Positions 1 through 7,232 of a stretch of DNA of 64,000 nucleotides are shown here, one piece after another. How positions within the stretch are numbered: the first letter of the stretch is position 1; each line of letters begins with the position of its first letter. Origin of the DNA: Taibaiella sp. (GTDB lineage: Bacteria; Bacteroidota; Bacteroidia; Chitinophagales; Chitinophagaceae); contig JAHBTQ010000005.1 in NCBI GenBank assembly GCA_019638495.1, positions 1 to 64,000 on the forward strand. Reading direction: 5' to 3'. Both the position numbers and the translations under genes were made by a program. The notes below the pieces were generated by a model. That model did not search any database and had not been told where the DNA came from. It saw nothing but the letters and a program-made list of their open reading frames with translations.

Positions 1-1
1 T

Positions 2-1381
2 TTTACTAACTCTGATCACTATCTACGTGGAATACGGATTGACTCTAGTGTTGCCAGCGGAGCAGTAACCATCCATTACCCATATCGTTCACTTCGTGGG
101 AATCCTGTTATGAGTCCCGGCAGTATGACGCTCGGCGGAGCCTGGGTAGGCGACAAGATCGAACAATACCCCGACGGCACTTACCTTATTACTAACACCT
201 GGAACGACACGGTTGTAATTAAATCTCAAGCAGATGTGGGTGAATCCTGGGACTTTTACACAGACACGTCTGCCGTCTACTATCGTGCAGAAGTAATCAG
301 CAAGAGCTTAGAGCTTGTTGAAGGAATTTCGGACTCTGTAAAAACCATAGAGATCAAAGCATTCCATCGAGATACTGGATTCATCCCATCTGATCCCTCA
401 AACGGGCTGCATATTGGGATAAGCAAAAATCACGGTCTCTACGAACTGTTTGATTTTTTAATGTTTCCGTACCGCTTGGTGCGCGACCCATCGTATAGCT
501 ACCCGGCTTTCCCAGATACGACAGATGGATGGTATCGCCATTCAGGACCGCAACAATTCCGTCGAGTTACGTTAAGGGAACCGACAAAGATTGAAATGTA
601 TGACTATGAAGTTGGAGATGTTCTGGAGTATCGCGGCAACTGTGTCGGTCCACTTGACGGCTGCGAACAACTGACTATTGATACTTGCATAGCAAAGGAA
701 ATATTGAGTCCGACAAGCATAAAGTTCACCTTCTCACGTTTTATTGCTCAACGCCACTTCGGCTACGGTCCTCCAATCCCGCCGACATTTAGCTCCACAA
801 TAAGAACGCTTATTGCTGACACAAGTAAGTTTCAAGTAGTTGCCGCAGGAACATTCCCGGAAGAGAGAGACATCAACACAATCACGTATTACGACCCATC
901 CGACACTTCATGCTTTACCGGCGCCAGAATATGGGGCTCTTCGGGTACCGTTTTCAACTTTCACGAACCATGTGGTGATGCGACAGCCTACAAAGTAGGT
1001 CTGGGGCAGATACACTTCTCCCATTGTGACGATCCTAGTGGAAGCACGCTTAACACATACTGGGATCTGGTTTATTCTTTAAAAAGGGGCACAGCCTGTG
1101 GCACCTTTGACCCTGTTCCGAATCGAATCGACAATATTCATGCGGATTCCGGCTTTCAGGTCGTGCCTAATCCGGCCAACGACAGGCTGATACTCACCAC
1201 ACCCTCGCGAAGCGACATTACCTTCCAACTCAGCGACATGCCTGGCAAGGTGATTAGTTCTGGACATGGGACCTCTCCATTACAGGTTGATGTGCGCAGT
1301 GTTATTTCTGGAAACTACATAATAACCGTCCACGACGCTAACGGAACAGCTTCGAGGAAAATGATAACGGTGTGTCATTGA
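2..1381 (+). CDS. T9SS type A sorting domain protein, 5' end outside the window
   Basis: The reading frame is open from base 2, so the gene begins upstream of the window and the first in-frame ATG (base 110) is probably internal. The visible part (about 459 residues) has no catalytic motif I recognise. The last ~75 residues form a typical type A secretion-sorting domain: a VPNPAND motif, then beta-strand pattern, a GNYIITV segment and a short basic end (SRKMITV). Such domains direct export through the type IX system and are cleaved or anchored at the cell surface. The middle contains several Cys residues and repeated Tyr/Asp-rich stretches, compatible with an extracellular protein. The stop is 28 bp from the convergent stop of trhO. 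Confidence 0.8.
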   Translation, partial: FTNSDHYLRGIRIDSSVASGAVTIHYPYRSLRGNPVMSPGSMTLGGAWVGDKIEQYPDGTYLITNTWNDTVVIKSQADVGESWDFYTDTSAVYYRAEVISKSLELVEGISDSVKTIEIKAFHRDTGFIPSDPSNGLHIGISKNHGLYELFDFLMFPYRLVRDPSYSYPAFPDTTDGWYRHSGPQQFRRVTLREPTKIEMYDYEVGDVLEYRGNCVGPLDGCEQLTIDTCIAKEILSPTSIKFTFSRFIAQRHFGYGPPIPPTFSSTIRTLIADTSKFQVVAAGTFPEERDINTITYYDPSDTSCFTGARIWGSSGTVFNFHEPCGDATAYKVGLGQIHFSHCDDPSGSTLNTYWDLVYSLKRGTACGTFDPVPNRIDNIHADSGFQVVPNPANDRLILTTPSRSDITFQLSDMPGKVISSGHGTSPLQVDVRSVISGNYIITVHDANGTASRKMITVCH

Positions 1382-1409
1382 TAGACTACCGCGTTGACCC
1401 CATCACCCG

Positions 1410-2474
1410 TTACCCCTCTTCCCTTTCCGCCTTCCATTCATCCCTATGCTTCCTGAGCGGGTGGTCTTTGCTTTTGTTGAAGATTTTCATGCCGTTCTCG
1501 CGGCCGGCGCGGCGTTCACGCTGCTCCTCGGGCGACAGGTGCATTTCGTCCTGGCAGGTGGCGCTGCAGCAACCGTCTAGTTTTTCAGCGCACTCGCTAC
1601 ACTGAATGAAGAGCAGGTGGCAGCCATCGTTCTTACAGTTGGTATGTGTGTCGCAGGGCTTGCCACATACATGGCATTGAGCCAGCACGTCCTCCGTTAT
1701 GCGCTCGCCCAGGCGCTCGTCGAAGACAAAGTTCTTCCCCTTGAACTTTACAGGAATACCTTCCTCCTTAGCCTTGCGCGCATACTCTATGATACCGCCT
1801 TCTACGTGGAATACATTCTTAAACCCATTGTGCAGCATGTAGGCGCTCGCCTTTTCGCAACGTATGCCGCCCGTGCAGTACATGATGATGTTCTTATCCT
1901 CATTGCCCTTCAGCATATCCACCGCCATCGGCAGCTGTTCGCGAAAGGTATCAGAAGGCACTTCTATGGCATTTTCGAAGTGGCCTACCTCATATTCGTA
2001 GTGGTTACGCATGTCTACTATGATGGTATCGGGCTTCTCTGCCAGTTCGTTATATTCTTTTGCTTTCAGGTACTGGCCCTTCCGTTCCATGCTGAAGGTA
2101 GGATCGTCTATACCGTCAGCCACTATTTTGGGGCGCACCTTCATGCGCAGCACCCAGAAAGATTTGCCATCATCATCCACCGCTATATTCATGCGGATAC
2201 CGTTCAGTGCGGGGTCCGCCGCATACAGCGCATCGCGGAAGGCGTCGTAGTTGCTGGCAGGCACGCTTACCTGTCCATTTATGCCCTCATTGGCAATGTA
2301 TATACGGCCAAAGACTTTTAGCCGCTCAAAAGTGATATAAAGCTCGTTTCGGAATTTTACCGGGTCGTCTATCCGGAAATACTGGTAAAAGGACACTGTG
2401 GTACGTGGCTCTGTCTCGGCCAGCATACGCTGCTTCAGCTCCTCATTGTTTACGCGGTTGTGTAACACTGGCAT
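1410..2474 (-). CDS. trhO: tRNA uridine(34) hydroxylase, rhodanese family (TrhO/YceA)
   Basis: TrhO hydroxylates uridine 34 of tRNA to 5-hydroxyuridine. The protein has the N-terminal acylphosphatase-like half ([19 protein letters not shown]) and a central rhodanese domain with the active loop [12 protein letters not shown], Cys200 being the presumed catalytic residue. The C-terminal tail is rich in Cys ([20 protein letters not shown]), as usual for the long form of the family. I place the start at 2474 (MPVLHN, 354 residues) rather than at an in-frame ATG at 2549, because family homology begins there and a TATCTTTG promoter box (2504-2511) lies between the two. The C-terminal end is strongly charged (basic/acidic). 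Confidence 0.93.
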   Translation of the reverse strand: MPVLHNRVNNEELKQRMLAETEPRTTVSFYQYFRIDDPVKFRNELYITFERLKVFGRIYIANEGINGQVSVPASNYDAFRDALYAADPALNGIRMNIAVDDDGKSFWVLRMKVRPKIVADGIDDPTFSMERKGQYLKAKEYNELAEKPDTIIVDMRNHYEYEVGHFENAIEVPSDTFREQLPMAVDMLKGNEDKNIIMYCTGGIRCEKASAYMLHNGFKNVFHVEGGIIEYARKAKEEGIPVKFKGKNFVFDERLGERITEDVLAQCHVCGKPCDTHTNCKNDGCHLLFIQCSECAEKLDGCCSATCQDEMHLSPEEQRERRAGRENGMKIFNKSKDHPLRKHRDEWKAEREEG

Positions 2475-2503
2475 GGTGTACGTTCCTGTTTTTAATGAGG
2501 CTA

Positions 2504-2511
2504 CAAAGATA
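2504..2511 (-). promoter_or_regulatory. Putative -7 box upstream of trhO
   Basis: TATCTTTG on the minus strand matches the Bacteroidota TAnnTTTG element, 29 nt before the chosen trhO start. No clear -33 TTTG is seen at the usual distance. Its position inside the longer reading frame argues for the shorter start. Confidence 0.4.
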
Positions 2512-2656
2512 ATAAAACCGGCGTTAGAAATACCCATGGGCACTCTCATCGCGTTGTTATATAAAATACTTACAATTATATGTATTTAGAAAAAAAATTT
2601 TTTATTCTGAAAATAATTTTTAGTTTTAATGTTCAAGTGTTATAAGTCATATTTTA

Positions 2657-3562
2657 ATGTCACAACCAAATACATTGAACCCATATTTGTTGATTGGACA
2701 ACAAATTCAATCGGGTCTTAACTCAATAATTTCCGGACTACCCGTCAACCCTACTATTGATGATCTGGTAAATGAAGTATTTGCGTACGTGCAGCCGATC
2801 TATTACCCTGGTGCTTCTCAAGTTGTTACCATGGAAGTTAAATCAGTGGCATATAATGCGATAAATTCCTATAGAAACGACTTAGTGCTAAATAACATGA
2901 CGTTTTACCACGGCCAACAAACACAATTTATACAAATGTTAATTGGCAGCGACATGACTGTCGGTATCGCACCAGATTCTTTTCAAGATAGAATTACCGA
3001 CATTGAAGAAAATATTGGAACATCTGCACTGTCAGTAAATGATCAGCAGCCCCTATTTCTAGGAACTACAATTGGCTACAACGCGAACCAGTATTGGCTT
3101 ACCGAAATTGCCAATCCTAACAGTGCATGGATTGGTCATTTTTCGACAAACCCTGGACAAAACTACATGAATTCTATTCTATGGAGTACCGCAGCTATAA
3201 ACGGGGCGCTTGCAAGTTATCAAGTTACGTCTAAGGGCCTCATCGAACCGACAATCGATATAGTCACAACAAATATTGTTTCAGCACTGATAGGGGCGCT
3301 TACAATAACTGCCGGAAAAGTAATCTTTAATTGGATACCTGTAATCACTAAACCTCTCGAACCTTCGTTGTCAGTCTTAGGTTCATCTCTATACGACAGT
3401 AGAGTGATAACGTCAAACCACGAATACCAAGGTTTCGTAAATATTGACCAGACCAATAAAGACGGATCAACTTATCACGCAGTTTTAAGTGATGACTGTA
3501 AACATGGCCAATCATATACAGACAATGCAAAAGGTGTAAGAAGCAAAACTATTTATTGGTAA
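2657..3562 (+). CDS. Unknown 301-aa protein opening the grasp-with-spasm cassette; candidate substrate
   Basis: I do not recognise a family. The protein has no signal peptide at its N-terminus (MSQPNTLNPY), is rich in Asn, Gln, Ile and Thr, and has one long hydrophobic stretch at about residues 205-235 (IVSALIGALTITAGKVIF). After it comes a polar tail of about 60 residues rich in Thr, Ser, Asp, Lys and Asn (for example NIDQTNKDGSTYHAV, SDDCKHGQSYTDN), which is the sort of composition that ATP-grasp macrocyclases act on. It ends 9 bp before the ATP-grasp gene, so the two are probably co-transcribed. It could be an unusually long precursor, an immunity or transport factor, or unrelated cargo; the substrate idea is inference from position and tail composition. 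Confidence 0.6.
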   Translation: MSQPNTLNPYLLIGQQIQSGLNSIISGLPVNPTIDDLVNEVFAYVQPIYYPGASQVVTMEVKSVAYNAINSYRNDLVLNNMTFYHGQQTQFIQMLIGSDMTVGIAPDSFQDRITDIEENIGTSALSVNDQQPLFLGTTIGYNANQYWLTEIANPNSAWIGHFSTNPGQNYMNSILWSTAAINGALASYQVTSKGLIEPTIDIVTTNIVSALIGALTITAGKVIFNWIPVITKPLEPSLSVLGSSLYDSRVITSNHEYQGFVNIDQTNKDGSTYHAVLSDDCKHGQSYTDNAKGVRSKTIYW

Positions 3563-3571
3563 CGCGAAGAT

Positions 3572-4564
3572 ATGATATTAATATTATCAGAAAGAAATGA
3601 CAATACCACAAATAAGGTTGTTGAGTGGCTTAGATACTACAAAGCTAAATACATAAGATTGAATCTAGAGGACAGAGTAGAACTTGTCGGAATTTCCATT
3701 GATAGGTTCATAATAAATCTGAATAATGTTATTATAAATAGCGATGACATAGAAGCATACTGGTATAGGAGAGGGGACATATCAATAAAAACACCGGATT
3801 TATCTAATATAGAGCCCATATACGAAAATTTCTTACATTCTGTCAACCAATTCCATGTCCAAGAACTTAATACAATGATTGAATTTATACACTGGCTTCT
3901 CGCTAAAACAAAGAGAAATATTGGATCAATATTAAACGCTAGTGTTAATAAAATGATTGTACTCAATTACGCCAAGGAAATCGGCCTAAATGTGCCAGAA
4001 ACATACATAACTTGTAACTCCAAAGAGATGGTAAATTTTTTTGGAAATAATAAAAAGCTAATAAGTAAACCCGTTTCTGAAAATTTTGTCTCACTTGACA
4101 CTAATGTCATTATGTCGTATACTGAGGAAATAAGCCTCACGAATTTAGATACATTTTTTCACAGTTTAGCCCAAACATGCATAAATAAAGAATACGAAAT
4201 AAGGACCTTCTTTCTAAAAACGAAAGTGTATTCAATGGCTATCTTCTCACAATTAAATGACCAAACAAAAACCGATTTCAGAAAGTACTCTTTCACAAAA
4301 CCAAACCGCAATGTACCCTATGCTCTACCGACTGCCCTTAAAAAAAAGGTGTTTCAATTAATGAATAAATTGAAACTTGACACAGGTTCAATTGACATGA
4401 TCAAGTCGACCGACGGTAAATACTATTTTCTTGAAGTTAACCCAATTGGACAATTTGGGATGGTTTCATCTCCATGCAATTACTATTTGGAAAGAGAGGT
4501 GGCGAATGCCCTAACGAATACGATAGCATATGGACATAAGAAAGACACTACAGCAAAGTACTGA
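3572..4564 (+). CDS. gwsG: ATP-grasp peptide maturase, grasp-with-spasm type
   Basis: This 330-residue protein belongs to the ATP-grasp peptide ligases that join side-chain carboxylates of a precursor peptide to Ser/Thr/Lys side chains. The N-terminal domain starts MILILSERND with a Rossmann-like pattern; the middle carries the ATP-binding lysine region (KLISKPVSE), and the C-terminal third has LDTGSIDMIKS followed by YYFLEVNPIGQFG, whose Glu and Asn are the expected Mg-ATP ligands. Length and end match the family found with SPASM partners in Bacteroidota. It follows the 301-aa gene by 9 bp and overlaps the next small reading frame by 35 bp. Codon use is AT-rich like the rest of the island. 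Function is well supported; the product made is unknown. Confidence 0.87.
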   Translation: MILILSERNDNTTNKVVEWLRYYKAKYIRLNLEDRVELVGISIDRFIINLNNVIINSDDIEAYWYRRGDISIKTPDLSNIEPIYENFLHSVNQFHVQELNTMIEFIHWLLAKTKRNIGSILNASVNKMIVLNYAKEIGLNVPETYITCNSKEMVNFFGNNKKLISKPVSENFVSLDTNVIMSYTEEISLTNLDTFFHSLAQTCINKEYEIRTFFLKTKVYSMAIFSQLNDQTKTDFRKYSFTKPNRNVPYALPTALKKKVFQLMNKLKLDTGSIDMIKSTDGKYYFLEVNPIGQFGMVSSPCNYYLEREVANALTNTIAYGHKKDTTAKY

Positions 4565-4730
4565 GTTATTTTCTTTGGTTTTTAGTAAAATTGAACCAAA
4601 AGAAAAAAAAGACCTTCCTGTTATAAAGAGGTTCGAGGCAGATAAGTATGGAATAAACGTTATAGTTAAAACGAAATTTCACAAGAACATATCAAGAAAG
4701 AATATTGACGCAAAAGAACAAATATATTAA
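4530..4730 (+). CDS. Possible 66-aa peptide between the two maturases
   Basis: An ATG at 4530 opens a frame of 66 codons that overlaps the end of the ATP-grasp gene and the start of the SPASM gene, each in a different frame. The peptide is very Lys-rich (KIEPKEKKDLP, KTKFHKNISRKN), with a short hydrophobic segment near the N-terminus (ELFSLVFSKI) and no Gly-Gly leader site. It fills the 140-bp gap between the two maturases, which is where a small substrate or leader-binding peptide could sit. In AT-rich DNA a frame of this length could also arise by chance. No family recognised. Confidence 0.4.
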   Translation: MDIRKTLQQSTELFSLVFSKIEPKEKKDLPVIKRFEADKYGINVIVKTKFHKNISRKNIDAKEQIY

Positions 4731-5784
4731 ATTATTTTCTACGTGCATTCCTGTGAAAGGGGCCATAAGAAGTGTAATATGTGATATTGAGCGGAGAAAG
4801 ATCACATTTATACCAAATGAATTATATTCATTAATTTCAGAATTCGATAAGCTTTCTTTTCACGAATTACTCACTTTCTATGGAGAAAACAATAAAGTAA
4901 TTGTAACTGAATATTTGGATTTTTTACTAAATAATGAATACATTTTTCTTTGTGCCAAGCCTGAATTAAAAAAATTTCCTAAAATAGACTTAACATATCA
5001 CACCCCTAGCGTCTTAACAAACGCCATAATCGAATTAAGTTATAATGGTAATAATTATCTAGAGAGAATTATCGGGCAACTAGAACAGTTGCAATGTTCA
5101 GTTTTGGAAATTCGTATTCAGGATACAATTTCTAAACAACAATTTGAGCTACTTCTTAAATCCTTTGATAGAACCTTAATCAAAGAGCTATTTGTAGTGT
5201 GTCTTGATCCCGAAATTCCACTTGACGAGGTTAAAAACTTATTTCTAAAATATCCTCGACTCTCAAATGTAACCTTCACAGAAGCCGAAAATGACGAAGT
5301 AATCATAGATATTGAACAGGGAATTTTCGAAATAGTATACACCAAAAATCAAGCTCAGCTACCAAGGTGCTGCGGTACTTTTCCCAAGTACTCGTTTGAT
5401 ACAAATTTAACATTTTTTAGCGAGGCACAAAACTTTAATACATGTTTAAACAAAAAAATATCAATAGATGTATTTGGGAATGTAAAAAATTGCCCAAGCA
5501 TGACGAAAATATATGGAAATATTGAAAAAGACAGTTTGCTTGACATTATTAATAATACCGAAATAACAATGTTTTGGTCTATTAATAAGGACAAAATAAA
5601 AGTTTGTCAAGACTGTGAATTTAGGTACGTCTGCATGGATTGCAGGGCATATTTGGAGTCTCCTACAGATACTTATAGTAAACCCCTAAAATGCGGATAC
5701 AATCCATATACTGGTGAGTGGGAAGAATGGTATGAAAATCCTTTAAAGAGAAAACAATGGGAACTTTATAATTTGACAATGTAA
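4705..5784 (+). CDS. gwsS: SPASM-domain peptide maturase, grasp-with-spasm type
   Basis: The 359-residue protein partners the ATP-grasp enzyme in grasp-with-spasm RiPP cassettes. Its N-terminus (KYIKLFSTCIPVKG) is characteristic. The C-terminal ~120 residues form a SPASM-like cluster domain with Cys in NTCLN, KNCPSM, VCQDCEFRYVCMDC and LKCGYNP, followed by the Trp-rich end TGEWEEWYENPLKRKQW. The CX3CX2C motif that binds the catalytic Fe-S cluster of radical SAM enzymes is absent from the N-terminal two thirds, so classic radical SAM chemistry is unlikely. No ATG occurs between the upstream in-frame stop (4663-4665) and the conserved N-terminus, so I chose the TTG at 4705. The gene stops 8 bp before the next one. 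Confidence 0.85.
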   Translation: MTQKNKYIKLFSTCIPVKGAIRSVICDIERRKITFIPNELYSLISEFDKLSFHELLTFYGENNKVIVTEYLDFLLNNEYIFLCAKPELKKFPKIDLTYHTPSVLTNAIIELSYNGNNYLERIIGQLEQLQCSVLEIRIQDTISKQQFELLLKSFDRTLIKELFVVCLDPEIPLDEVKNLFLKYPRLSNVTFTEAENDEVIIDIEQGIFEIVYTKNQAQLPRCCGTFPKYSFDTNLTFFSEAQNFNTCLNKKISIDVFGNVKNCPSMTKIYGNIEKDSLLDIINNTEITMFWSINKDKIKVCQDCEFRYVCMDCRAYLESPTDTYSKPLKCGYNPYTGEWEEWYENPLKRKQWELYNLTM

Positions 5785-5792
5785 TTTTTTTT

Positions 5793-6677
5793 ATGAAAAA
5801 AGTATTATCGTTATTAGTTGTGATAAACATTGGCATTACGAACTTACTTGAAGCACAAATTTGTGGTGGTAGCAATACTACTATTGTCGAATCTTTGGAT
5901 GGCCATGAAGAAAATGAAACTGATTTGGTTGCGTATAACCTATTATTGGATGGTACAGTAGATTCATTTGAAGCTATTTCAAACAAAAAAAAATATCTGA
6001 AGACACCAAAATCCGACACGTTTGGGTTCTTTATTAGAAAAAAAGACGCTTACTATAAATATAAAATTGAAAGGGACGGTTTGCTCTATAAGAATTGGAC
6101 AACAATAGATTATCGTAATAAATACAATGGCTATTTTCTTCTCTTTAAAGACTACTCATTCTCACACGAATATGTTATTAGCATTCAAAATGGAGAAGGA
6201 AAAATTGTACTAAAAATGGATTTTTACAAGTCCTATTTGCGTATTTGGGGAATATATCCAAGTAAACAAAAAAAGGAAATTAGCACTTTACTCAAAAATA
6301 AAAAGCCAATTTCATTCGAAAATATCAATAAATTTCCCGCAATGAAATGGGTAGTATCTGAAAAACACAGCAAAGATTTTTTATGGGAAAAATATAACAC
6401 CACCGAATTTAATAAAATAAAACTAACCTTACCGCAATATTTGACAGTTAAACCAAACACATCTATATTATTTCTAATGGGAAGCATTCCCGATTCAATC
6501 AATTATGAATATCAATTAATAAATTCAGAAACTAAAATAAATAACAAATGGCAACCTACTCCAAAAGGGGAAAATTTGATTGAACTCCGTAATTTGCCAT
6601 TAGGCAATTATGAATTGCAATTTAAACTCAATAACGATCAGCAGAAAATTAGTTATAATATTTTTGTAGAAAACTAG
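5793..6677 (+). CDS. Exported unknown protein at the end of the RiPP cassette
   Basis: The 294-residue product begins with a clear signal peptide (MKKVLSLLVVINIGITNLLEAQ), so it is predicted to enter the periplasm. The rest is Lys/Asn/Tyr-rich and beta-like. The last ~90 residues resemble, only loosely, the Y_Y_Y type beta-sandwich found in some sensor proteins: INYEYQLI, NNKWQPT, LPLGNYELQFKL. It lies 8 bp after the SPASM gene on the same strand and has the same AT-rich composition, so it is probably part of the cassette. A role in binding, exporting or tolerating the modified peptide is possible but unproven. No protease or transporter motif was seen. Confidence 0.7.
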   Translation: MKKVLSLLVVINIGITNLLEAQICGGSNTTIVESLDGHEENETDLVAYNLLLDGTVDSFEAISNKKKYLKTPKSDTFGFFIRKKDAYYKYKIERDGLLYKNWTTIDYRNKYNGYFLLFKDYSFSHEYVISIQNGEGKIVLKMDFYKSYLRIWGIYPSKQKKEISTLLKNKKPISFENINKFPAMKWVVSEKHSKDFLWEKYNTTEFNKIKLTLPQYLTVKPNTSILFLMGSIPDSINYEYQLINSETKINNKWQPTPKGENLIELRNLPLGNYELQFKLNNDQQKISYNIFVEN

Positions 6678-6828
6678 AATTATCCTTGTTAAATTTTATT
6701 TGGGACATAACATCTTACGAATCTTCTTTCCAAACGATACTTTTTAGTACGGAATTAAAAGTGCACCAAAATAGACTTCAATCTTATACTCTTAAACAAG
6801 TGAAGTAAGGTTAGCTGTCATACAAAAC

Positions 6829-7056
6829 TCAATTCAACAACGGATTCCTCCTGTGCTGCCACACATACCTTTTCAGGTTCACCCAGAAGGCCAGCACCAT
6901 GTAGATAGCCAATGGAGAGAACAGTGTAAGGAAGGACACATAAATGAACCACAGCCTGATACGGGAGGTAGCAATACCAAGACGTTCGCCAATGGCATCG
7001 CAAACGCCAAAGGCTTTCCACTCTATCAGGTATTTAAGGTCGTATAACCGGTTCAT
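6829..7056 (-). CDS. PspC-domain small membrane protein
   Basis: The 75-residue protein begins MNRLYDLKYLIEWKAFGVC and shows the PspC pattern: a short soluble start, a GVCDAIGERLGI segment, then one or two membrane helices (IRLWFIYVSFLT, PLAIYMVLAFWVNL) and a basic tail (KRYVWQHRRN). PspC-like proteins take part in envelope stress responses. I chose the start at 7056, although the frame stays open to 7191, because the PspC homology begins there and a TAGATTTG box lies just upstream (7063-7070). The gene marks the right border of the AT-rich island and is divergent from uvrB. Confidence 0.8.
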   Translation of the reverse strand: MNRLYDLKYLIEWKAFGVCDAIGERLGIATSRIRLWFIYVSFLTLFSPLAIYMVLAFWVNLKRYVWQHRRNPLLN

Positions 7057-7062
7057 ATGCTG

Positions 7063-7070
7063 CAAATCTA
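7063..7070 (-). promoter_or_regulatory. Putative -7 box of the PspC-like gene
   Basis: TAGATTTG on the minus strand ends 6 nt before the ATG at 7056, so the transcript would be almost leaderless. It supports the short start. No -33 element recognised. Confidence 0.4.
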
Positions 7071-7219
7071 AATAATGGATTCCGCTTTTCCATATAGCAC
7101 GAAATATCGTGCCAGAAATTTTACCAAAGCATAACTCCGGCTCCCAATAAAGTGCAAAATTGTGGATTAAATCCTTGCCGGCGGCTGCCACCCTTCAACC
7201 TTTTACCCTTTTAACGAAT

Positions 7220-7227
7220 TAACTTTG
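7220..7227 (+). promoter_or_regulatory. Putative -7 box of uvrB
   Basis: TAACTTTG matches TAnnTTTG and ends 5 nt before the GTG at 7233. Transcription would start about at the start codon. No LexA-like operator was recognised in this short region. Confidence 0.4.
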
Positions 7228-7232
7228 AACAT

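Larger units (their letters stand above)
2590..6830. mobile_element. AT-rich island carrying a RiPP-type cassette
   Basis: Base composition changes sharply after the trhO promoter and returns to normal at the PspC-like gene; sample lines inside the block have roughly one third GC against about half on both sides. The block holds five plus-strand genes (301-aa protein, ATP-grasp, 66-aa peptide, SPASM protein, exported protein) in tight order. No integrase, transposase, tRNA target or flanking direct repeat was seen, so this is called an island from composition and content only. Confidence 0.55.

Noticed and set aside
1617..2321. 234-codon plus-strand frame
   Set aside because: Lies antisense inside trhO, whose protein is clearly conserved.
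2590..6830. Prophage or integrative element with integrase
   Set aside because: No integrase, transposase, phage gene, tRNA target or direct repeat borders were seen; only composition and gene content suggest transfer.
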